From Thermoplasmata archaeon (GTDB lineage: Archaea > Thermoplasmatota > Thermoplasmata > Thermoplasmatales > Thermoplasmataceae): a DNA stretch of 5,523 bases. The position numbers were made by a program, and so were the translations under genes. The DNA is taken from the NCBI GenBank assembly GCA_021811505.1, contig JAJZOM010000043.1, forward strand, positions 1 through 5,523, in the 5' to 3' direction. Of the stretch, positions 1 through 5,174 are shown piece after piece. Within the stretch, counting starts at the first letter, position 1, and the number at the start of each line of letters is the position of its first letter. The notes beneath the pieces are model-generated. The model saw nothing but the letters and a program-made list of their open reading frames with translations. It made no database searches and was not told the DNA's origin.

Positions 1-1478
1 TCAGGCGATCTCATAAGGTTGATGATATTTTCCACATCGGGATTGGGTGATCTGTCCGTTTTGAACTCACTCACGACATTTCTGAGTTCAGAGGTGATCG
101 AATTCACAAAAGGAGACACTTTCTGATCAATGAAATATAGTCCCTGATTTGCGACAAGGTATTCCATGGCTACAATTCTCTCAAGATTCTCAACGACCTT
201 CGAAAGTTTGAGGGCCGAATTCATGCCCATGCTGACGTGATCCTCCTGGTTTGCGGAGGTTGGAATGGAATCGCTGGATGCGGGATGCGCCAGCACCTTG
301 TTAACATTGCAAAGTGCTGCAGCGGTATACTGAACAATCATAAGACCGGAATTAAGGCCTGAATTCCTTGTCAGAAATGCAGGAAGGCCGCTCAGGCTGC
401 TGTCCGTGAGTCTGGCAATCCTCCTTTCTATCATGTTTCCCAGATCAGTAAGCGCTATGGCCAGGAAATCAGCAATAAATGCAACAGGCTCCCCATGGAA
501 ATTTCCTGTGGAAATAATCCTGTCGTTGCACACAAGCGGATTGTCCGTGGTGGAATTGATCTCATCAGTAAGAACTCCGGCTGCGTAATTCAAGGTGTCC
601 AGCACAGCTCCATAGACTTGGGGGATGCACCTGAGCGAGTATGCATCCTGAACCTTTTCCAGTGAAGATTTTTCTATGTTCCTGCTCCCCTCAAGGAGTT
701 TCCGGATAATTGAAGCGACAGTTGATTGACCTTTCTGTTTTCTCGCTGCAACAGCAACAGGATCAAAGGCAAGAATGGTGCCCCTCAAGGCCTCCATCGA
801 TATGGACGCAGATGTTAAGGCGTTTTCCAATATGTTGTAGGATTTTCCAATCTCAACGGAAAGTATTCCTGCGATGGCGGAGGTTCCATTTATGAAAGAA
901 ACACCCTCTTTTTCCTTAAGGCGGAGGGGAGCCATACGATTCTTCGCAAGTTCTTCCGCAGACTTTGCTTTCCCAACGTCCGATATACAATAACCCTCAC
1001 CCATGAGCGCAAGTGCAATGTGTGCAAGGGGGGCCAGATCGCCGCTGGCACCAACTGATCCGTATTCAGGCACGTAGGGGTAGAATCTCTTGTTGAGCGA
1101 TTCAACAATCTTGTCTATTAGTTCCCTCCTCACACCAGAAAATCCTCTTATTAGGCTATTAGCTCTCACAAGCATTATTGCCCTCACAAACTCCTCACTC
1201 AGCGGATCACCGATTCCCGCAGAGTGACTTCTGATGAGATTCTCCTGGAGTGCCACAGCCTCCTTTTCATCAATCCTCACGTTGAGAAGACTTCCGAAAC
1301 CGGTGTTAACACCATACACTCCTTTACCGGAGGCAAGTGCACTTTCCACAACCCGCCTGGACTTCTCTATAACAGGCAGTGCTCTGGGGGAGATTCTTAC
1401 TTCCTCAAAATTCATTGCAACCCTCAATACGGACTCTAAGGCCAGTGAGTTTCCATCTATCTCGATCATCAGAGCCAT
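1..1478 (-). CDS. hutH: Histidine ammonia-lyase (histidase), 3' end cut by window edge
   Basis: This enzyme removes ammonia from L-histidine to give urocanate, the first step of histidine breakdown in the cytoplasm. The frame encodes 492 residues before the window ends; relatives are about 500-510, so only a short tail is missing. The MIO prosthetic group forms from the triad A144-S145-G146 in VGASGDLAPLAH. Active-site residues known from Pseudomonas HutH are all present: Y55, H85, N197, Q277, Y280, R283, F327 and E412. The Ser-His pair S84-H85 and the glutamate E412 favour histidine over phenylalanine or tyrosine as substrate. The start is ATG at 1478; ATG at 1469 (MIEIDG...) is equally possible, and neither has a Shine-Dalgarno sequence. 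The gene diverges from the accessory-domain gene at 1624. Other hut genes, if present, would lie outside the window. Confidence 0.96.
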   Translation of the reverse strand, partial: MALMIEIDGNSLALESVLRVAMNFEEVRISPRALPVIEKSRRVVESALASGKGVYGVNTGFGSLLNVRIDEKEAVALQENLIRSHSAGIGDPLSEEFVRAIMLVRANSLIRGFSGVRRELIDKIVESLNKRFYPYVPEYGSVGASGDLAPLAHIALALMGEGYCISDVGKAKSAEELAKNRMAPLRLKEKEGVSFINGTSAIAGILSVEIGKSYNILENALTSASISMEALRGTILAFDPVAVAARKQKGQSTVASIIRKLLEGSRNIEKSSLEKVQDAYSLRCIPQVYGAVLDTLNYAAGVLTDEINSTTDNPLVCNDRIISTGNFHGEPVAFIADFLAIALTDLGNMIERRIARLTDSSLSGLPAFLTRNSGLNSGLMIVQYTAAALCNVNKVLAHPASSDSIPTSANQEDHVSMGMNSALKLSKVVENLERIVAMEYLVANQGLYFIDQKVSPFVNSITSELRNVVSEFKTDRSPNPDVENIINLMRSP

Positions 1479-1500
1479 GAGGGCTCTTTCATAGAATAGC

Positions 1501-1532
1501 TTTTAGTTTATTCTCCAGGAGATTATTTATGG
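1501..1532 (-). promoter_or_regulatory. Candidate TATA boxes for hutH
   Basis: Read on the minus strand, two A/T-rich boxes precede hutH. One is CATAAATAATC within 1521-1532, which would start transcription near 1500 and leave a leader of about 20 bases. The other is AATAAACTAAAA (1501-1512), which would give an almost leaderless mRNA starting close to the ATG at 1478. An 11-base palindrome, TCTCC-A-GGAGA (1512-1522), lies between and partly over them and could bind a repressor. Which box is used cannot be decided from sequence. Confidence 0.45.
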
Positions 1533-1567
1533 AATTCACCATATTCAGGTGAATATGTTTGAATGTG
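1532..1567. promoter_or_regulatory. Operator-like palindrome and half-site cluster
   Basis: CATATTCA-GG-TGAATATG (1540-1557) is a perfect 8-bp inverted repeat with a 2-bp centre, the usual shape of a dimeric regulator site. A direct copy of the right arm, TGAATGTG (1560-1567), follows exactly 10 bp after TGAATATG (1550-1557), one helical turn. On the other side, ATTCACC (1534-1540) pairs with GGTGAAT (1548-1554), making a second, overlapping inverted repeat. The cluster sits just upstream of the distal hutH TATA candidate and about 20-30 bp upstream of the box for the gene at 1624, so one factor could control both. The binding protein is unknown. Confidence 0.55.
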
Positions 1568-1581
1568 AGCATGGATGTGTA

Positions 1582-1599
1582 AGAAAGTCTAAATAAAAA
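1582..1599 (+). promoter_or_regulatory. Archaeal BRE/TATA promoter for the accessory-domain gene
   Basis: AGAAAG followed by TCTAAATAAAAAG resembles an archaeal purine-rich BRE joined to a TATA box. Its centre lies about 30 bp upstream of the ATG at 1624, which predicts a transcript starting at or within a few bases of the start codon. The absence of any Shine-Dalgarno sequence before 1624 agrees with a leaderless mRNA. Confidence 0.55.
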
Positions 1600-1623
1600 G
1601 AATGCAATACATAAAATAAGAAG

Positions 1624-2106
1624 ATGGAAAGTATTGAACCCAATGCCAGAATAGCAGATCTTGTGGGTCTTCTGTATGTGTTGAATTTTATATTCAAAGA
1701 CAAGACCGATCTGTTTGAACTGGAAAAGGAGATGGAAGTAGACCTCGACGATCTGTTACCCATAGTGTACACGGCGTCAACGCTAGGGTTTGTGAATGTT
1801 ACGGACGGTGACATCTCGATAACTCAGAAAGGCAAGGAATATATCGGGGCGAGCCCCAAGAAGAGAAGGGTGATACTTGCAAACTCCCTGGACAACGTCG
1901 AACCATTCTATTCTGCCCTGAAACTCGGTAGTTTTAAGGTTGAGGATCTATCAACAAGTCTCGAGGAAAATGGCATACAGACATACAACACGCCATCGGG
2001 TAATAGAGACCTTGAGATAACACTCATAGAATGGGGGCTCTATTCCGGTCTTTTGAAAAAGACTGACGAAGGGTTTGAGGTATTGAAATTATCATCTCCA
2101 TCCTGA
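1624..2106 (+). CDS. Free-standing AAA-associated (AAA_assoc_C-like) domain protein of an ABC transporter
   Basis: This 160-residue soluble protein corresponds along its whole length to the accessory domain usually fused to the C-terminus of NitT/TauT-like ABC ATPases (Pfam AAA_assoc_C). Recognisable family features are a start like ARIADLVGLLYVL (8-20), the acidic DLDDLLPIVYTASTLGF block (40-56), the hairpin DGDISITQKGKEYI (61-74), a basic KKRRVI segment (79-84) and an IEWGLYSGLL motif near the end (135-144). Residues 28-74 read like a winged helix: helix, helix, then a beta-hairpin wing. No signal peptide or membrane segment is seen. The likely partner ATPase, at 3860-4651 on the other strand, lacks this domain. 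It may act in trans on the transporter or, as a winged-helix protein, regulate transcription; the sequence does not decide. The ATG at 1624 fits the promoter spacing. Confidence 0.8.
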   Translation: MESIEPNARIADLVGLLYVLNFIFKDKTDLFELEKEMEVDLDDLLPIVYTASTLGFVNVTDGDISITQKGKEYIGASPKKRRVILANSLDNVEPFYSALKLGSFKVEDLSTSLEENGIQTYNTPSGNRDLEITLIEWGLYSGLLKKTDEGFEVLKLSSPS

Positions 2107-2126
2107 TCCTCCTTTCATAATAGGAT
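2106..2126 (+). terminator. Weak hairpin at the stop codon of the accessory-domain gene
   Basis: ATCCT (2106-2110) and AGGAT (2122-2126) can pair as a 5-bp stem around an 11-base loop directly at the stop codon. No strong T-run follows, so a terminator role is doubtful. It lies between two convergent genes, where both transcripts have to end. Confidence 0.2.
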
Positions 2127-2142
2127 GAAGAATGGCCAAATA

Positions 2143-2154
2143 TCAGTCGACTGA
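2143..2154. repeat. 12-bp perfect palindrome between convergent genes
   Basis: TCAGTCGACTGA is its own reverse complement and does not extend further on either side. It lies midway in the 131-bp gap between the accessory-domain gene and the permease gene, both of which read towards it. It could be a protein-binding site or may have no function. Confidence 0.4.
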
Positions 2155-2199
2155 CAGGCATTTTCTGTTCAACGCGTTTGGATTAGAGGCAATGTAAAC

Positions 2200-2207
2200 A
2201 TTTTTTA
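2200..2207 (+). terminator. T6 run, possible archaeal terminator
   Basis: TTTTTT (2201-2206), followed by a second T-rich stretch (ATTATTTTGG), lies about 95 bases past the stop at 2106. Archaeal RNA polymerase often stops at plain T-runs without a hairpin, so this could end the plus-strand transcript before it enters the permease gene. No comparable run is seen for the minus-strand transcript in this gap. Confidence 0.35.
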
Positions 2208-2237
2208 GGATTATTTTGGAAGTAGGCATAGGCAGTG

Positions 2238-3863
2238 TTATGCTGCATAAATTCCCTCTTCTGCGACATATTTTGTCCTTGCAAGATCCATCATACGTCT
2301 GGTGAAGAGAATGGAATACACCGCTACTATTATGCCAAACAGAAACGATCCCCAGGCCGCAACATCCATGTTTCCAGTACTCGTTGCGACGTCTATGACT
2401 TTCATCAGGCCGTTTGATACAGTGAGTGTTTTATCGCCAATAATCGACGGCCAGAATTCCCCAATCATCAGACCTCCCCAGGCACTGTTTATGGTGGAAG
2501 AGACTCCGCTGATCAGATAAGGAAAGGTGGATGGCATTATGATCAATTTCATCTTCTGAAAGAATGTAAGATTGAGATTTTTCATCAACTCGCTGTACTC
2601 GGATGGCATGGCCTTGACACCCATCCAGAAGCTGTAAAAAACGTAATAGAAAGTGCTCATAAAACCAAGGAACAGCACAAACACCTCATTTGTCAACCCG
2701 CCAAAAATGGAAAACACAAAGGGTGACGCCGCAAGGAATATAAATGGAAAATAAGTTGGAACAGGATATGCACTAATGCTTTCAATCAACGGTATTCCAG
2801 CTGCTTCGGCCTTCCTGTTAACAGCAAGATAATATCCCACAAAAATGGAAAAGACGAAGGAAACAGCGACTATGACCCCCACCCTGGCATAGTCCAAAAG
2901 CAGGTCAAATAGGAGTCTTGGAGTAATGGAAAATAGATAAATCCATTCTGAAAAGGCAACGCCGGACACTATTCTGTAAATTCCATAAACCAGGAAAGTC
3001 AGTAACAGTATGCCAATAATTCCTGGGATATATCCATACTTTTTTTCACTCTTCTCCTCATAATAGATGTCCTGCTGCACCCTCCTGCTCACCCTGCGGA
3101 CCCTGTTATATTTTGCAAGTTTGTTGAGGGGGTTTACACTTGCAACAGCGGAACTCCTGAGGGATTCACGAACATTCAGTCTACCTCTCCTAACGATGGG
3201 CATGTCAGTATCAATGGTAAATTTTGATACCGCATACCTGCTGAATTCTCTCATAAGCACCACAATTATAACAATCACCACCGCGAGAATAACCAGCAAC
3301 GTGGCAACGTCGTTCCACTGTCCCGCCAGGACAAACTGATTCAGGTACAACCCGATCCCAAAAACCTGAAAGGTATGGGCTCCTATTACAAACACTTCAC
3401 TGACAGTGATATAGAAGAATCCGTCGGCCACGCTCGGAAATATGTTTGCTGCGATTCTGGGCACCGAGAACGGGATATAGAGATATCTCAGCCTTTCGAA
3501 GAAGGTGAACCTGAAATTTTCTGTCACTTCGACCATTTCTCTTGGCACAGTTTTGAATGCCTGATATTCCCCCATCCATATGTTCCAGACCACTGCAGTG
3601 AAAACTAGAAAATCCACCGCAAGTTCAACGCCAAGCGATCCCCCTATACCGACAACGAAAAGTATCAGGACAACAGGAAAGAATGCAATAACAGGCACAG
3701 ATTCAAAAACCTCAATTGATGCTATGAAAATATTCTCAAACTTTTTGTTGGTGATAGTCTCATACGCAAGGAACCAACCGGATACGACCGACAAAAGTAT
3801 CAGACCTAGGACCCTGACTGCCGTTGCCAGTACAGCAAGGACAAGAATCAGGACCCCTGTCAA
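2238..3863 (-). CDS. Double-domain ABC transporter permease, NitT/TauT-like
   Basis: This 541-residue membrane protein holds two permease domains in tandem, so one chain could supply the whole channel. Domain 1 is about residues 1-215 and domain 2 about 278-530, joined by a basic cytoplasmic linker (about 216-277, with NRVRRVSRRVQ at 253-263). Each domain carries the ATPase-contacting EAA-type loop: EMVEVTENFRFTFFERLRYL (109-128) and EYSELMKNLNLTFFQKMKL (422-440). The glycine of the classical loop is replaced in both. The ADGFFYITVSEVFVIGA block (146-162) and GGLMIGEFWPSIIG (463-476) are typical of this family. Domain 1 seems to lack the first membrane helix that domain 2 has (279-298). Translation starts at TTG, overlapping the ATPase stop by four bases (TTGA) and preceded by GGTGA. 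The substrate is not determined by sequence. Confidence 0.88.
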   Translation of the reverse strand: MTGVLILVLAVLATAVRVLGLILLSVVSGWFLAYETITNKKFENIFIASIEVFESVPVIAFFPVVLILFVVGIGGSLGVELAVDFLVFTAVVWNIWMGEYQAFKTVPREMVEVTENFRFTFFERLRYLYIPFSVPRIAANIFPSVADGFFYITVSEVFVIGAHTFQVFGIGLYLNQFVLAGQWNDVATLLVILAVVIVIIVVLMREFSRYAVSKFTIDTDMPIVRRGRLNVRESLRSSAVASVNPLNKLAKYNRVRRVSRRVQQDIYYEEKSEKKYGYIPGIIGILLLTFLVYGIYRIVSGVAFSEWIYLFSITPRLLFDLLLDYARVGVIVAVSFVFSIFVGYYLAVNRKAEAAGIPLIESISAYPVPTYFPFIFLAASPFVFSIFGGLTNEVFVLFLGFMSTFYYVFYSFWMGVKAMPSEYSELMKNLNLTFFQKMKLIIMPSTFPYLISGVSSTINSAWGGLMIGEFWPSIIGDKTLTVSNGLMKVIDVATSTGNMDVAAWGSFLFGIIVAVYSILFTRRMMDLARTKYVAEEGIYAA

Positions 3864-4651
3864 TTCCGTTTCACCTTCCCTGGGGTGAGGAGACCGTAGA
3901 GCCGGTCAAGATATCTATCAAACTCCGGATCCCTAGGATTTCTCGGTCTTGAGAGCTGAACATCAACTCTTGCAACGACGGTGGCAGGTGATCCATTGAT
4001 CACGTATATTACATCCGCCAGTTCCAGTACCTCTGTGAGGTTGTGAGATACCATTATCACAGATTTAAGGGGTGTATCGGGACTGAACAGAATGTTGTAG
4101 ATATCCTGTCTTAGACCCTCTGCGGTCAACTCATCAAGATGTGCGAAGGGTTCGTCCATCAAAAGCACAAGTGGATTGGCAGCCAGAGCACGGGCAACAG
4201 CCACTCTCTGGCGCATACCTCCACTCATCTCCTTGGGATAAAGATCCTCGAAACCCTGAAGTCCTACGGTTTCAAGCGCATTTTTTGCTATCTCTATAGA
4301 TTCGTCCTTGCTGAGACGTTTTGGTTTCAGTGAGATCATCACGTTTTCCAAAGCGGTCATCCATGGAAACGTGACTATGGACTGGTGAACTATGACAACC
4401 TTGGGAGTGGGTCGCGCAATTTTCTTTCCCTGAAGCCTCACCTCACCTCCTGTTGATTTGAGGAAACCTCCAATGAGCCTCAGAAGCGTGGACTTTCCTA
4501 CACCAGATGGTCCAACTAGGGCAACGAACTTGCCGCTTTCTGCCTGAAGGTTTATGTCGGCAAAAACCCTGAAGCCATTTTCATATGTAAATTCGAGGTC
4601 CACGACCTCAATCGTTGTTCCAAGTGACCACCCTTTCCGGCATTCTGCCAT
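3860..4651 (-). CDS. ABC transporter ATP-binding protein, NitT/TauT/SsuB-like, lacking the AAA-associated tail
   Basis: This 263-residue cytoplasmic ATPase powers the permease encoded directly downstream. All nucleotide-binding motifs are intact: Walker A GPSGVGKST (47-55), Q-loop Q90, signature MSGGMRQR (142-149), Walker B LVLLMDEP (161-168), D-loop region HLDE (171-174) and switch histidine H203. The tail DPEFDRYLDRLYGLLTPG (241-258) matches the region where longer relatives run on into the AAA-associated domain. Here the protein stops five residues later, and the missing domain is a separate gene at 1624-2106. The ATG at 4651 is the first in frame, with a stop two codons upstream, and it has no Shine-Dalgarno sequence. 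The protein is likely expressed from the A/T-rich promoter at 4652-4680. The general function is secure; the transported substrate is not known. Confidence 0.93.
   Translation of the reverse strand: MAECRKGWSLGTTIEVVDLEFTYENGFRVFADINLQAESGKFVALVGPSGVGKSTLLRLIGGFLKSTGGEVRLQGKKIARPTPKVVIVHQSIVTFPWMTALENVMISLKPKRLSKDESIEIAKNALETVGLQGFEDLYPKEMSGGMRQRVAVARALAANPLVLLMDEPFAHLDELTAEGLRQDIYNILFSPDTPLKSVIMVSHNLTEVLELADVIYVINGSPATVVARVDVQLSRPRNPRDPEFDRYLDRLYGLLTPGKVKRN
3871..3875 (-). promoter_or_regulatory. Shine-Dalgarno GGTGA supporting the TTG start of the permease
   Basis: Read on the minus strand, GGTGA lies 7 bases before the TTG at 3863 and matches the archaeal 16S anti-Shine-Dalgarno core. The upstream frame reaches a stop about 15 codons back with no ATG or GTG between, so TTG is the best supported start. 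Translation is probably coupled to the overlapping ATPase gene. Confidence 0.65.
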
Positions 4652-4654
4652 TAC

Positions 4655-4680
4655 TTATTATATTTCTTTAAAATAACATG
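4655..4680. promoter_or_regulatory. Shared A/T-rich divergent promoter of the ABC operon and moaE
   Basis: The 67 bp between the two divergent starts contains one A/T block centred on TTTAAA (4667-4672). On the minus strand it reads TTATTTTAAAG, about 17-27 bases before the ATPase ATG, close to the spacing for a leaderless mRNA. On the plus strand it reads CTTTAAAATAAC, about 42-53 bases before the moaE ATG, which predicts a leader of around 20 bases. The two transcription units probably share or compete for this site. Confidence 0.5.
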
Positions 4681-4718
4681 TCTGGCGTTCTGATGCCGCA
4701 GAATGTCGGGAACTTAAG

Positions 4719-5147
4719 ATGAAATTAGCCTTAATCGTGAAGGATCAGATATTGTTATACGAACGGCTGATGAAGCTTGAGAGATCGGTTTCCGGGGCCA
4801 TTGTCACTTTCTCCGGTGTTGTGAGACCCAAGGAGGACGGAAAGGATCTGCTGGCACTGCATTATGAAGCCCACGAGTCTATGGCACAGAAACAGATGGA
4901 GAGTATTCTTTCCGATTCGATTGATAAATATCGGCTAAATGATGCAATAGTGATACACAGAATAGGCCGCGTGAATGTAGGTGAAACGTCTGTTATTGTG
5001 ATCGCCTCATCTGAACACAGGTCAGAAGCGTTTGAGGGAAACAGATACATAATTGACAGAATAAAAAGTGAAGTTCCGATATGGAAAAAGGATATTTTTA
5101 AAGACTCGGAACAGTGGAGATCTGAAAAGATGGAAAGCGGTGAGTAA
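4719..5147 (+). CDS. moaE: Molybdopterin synthase catalytic (large) subunit MoaE
   Basis: MoaE forms the cytoplasmic molybdopterin synthase with the small sulfur carrier MoaD and puts two sulfurs onto cyclic pyranopterin monophosphate in molybdenum/tungsten cofactor synthesis. The 142-residue length is normal. Family landmarks are GAIVTFSGVVRP (26-37) with the conserved arginine R36, LHYEAHESM (47-55), VIHRIGRVNVGE (78-89), the SSEHRSEAF segment (97-105) with H100-R101, and VPIWKKD (119-125) with the active-site lysine region. No MoaD domain is fused and no moaD lies nearby. The ATG at 4719 is the first start after an upstream in-frame stop (TAA at 4674) and lacks a Shine-Dalgarno sequence. 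It diverges from the ABC operon; a functional link to that transporter is possible but unproven. Confidence 0.95.
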   Translation: MKLALIVKDQILLYERLMKLERSVSGAIVTFSGVVRPKEDGKDLLALHYEAHESMAQKQMESILSDSIDKYRLNDAIVIHRIGRVNVGETSVIVIASSEHRSEAFEGNRYIIDRIKSEVPIWKKDIFKDSEQWRSEKMESGE

Positions 5148-5157
5148 CCAACCGGCG

Positions 5158-5174
5158 CCCCCCCCCAATTTTTT
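5158..5174 (+). terminator. C9-AA-T6 tract after moaE, likely terminator
   Basis: Nine cytosines (5158-5166), two adenines and six thymines (5169-5174) follow the moaE stop by 10-27 bases. The T6 run suits archaeal termination, where T-runs suffice. GGCGCC (5154-5159), a small palindrome, sits directly before it. The C9 run is also a place where replication slippage or sequencing errors are likely. Confidence 0.45.

Noticed and set aside
890..1108. Minus-strand 72-residue frame inside hutH
   Set aside because: It is on the hutH strand in another frame and covers the MIO region; it is a shadow of the real gene.
406..1494. Short open frames on the plus strand (406-588, 710-895, 1224-1439, 1234-1494)
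   Set aside because: They lie antisense to or across hutH, whose frame carries the full histidase active site; their own products show no domain-like features.
1545..1814. 89-residue minus-strand frame overlapping the operator region and the 1624 gene
   Set aside because: It is antisense to the recognisable accessory-domain gene and would run through the promoter region; no family resemblance.
3067..3888. Plus-strand frames opposite the permease (3067-3339, 3375-3608, 3580-3888)
   Set aside because: They are antisense to a clear permease with conserved EAA-type loops; their composition reflects the complement of membrane-helix codons.
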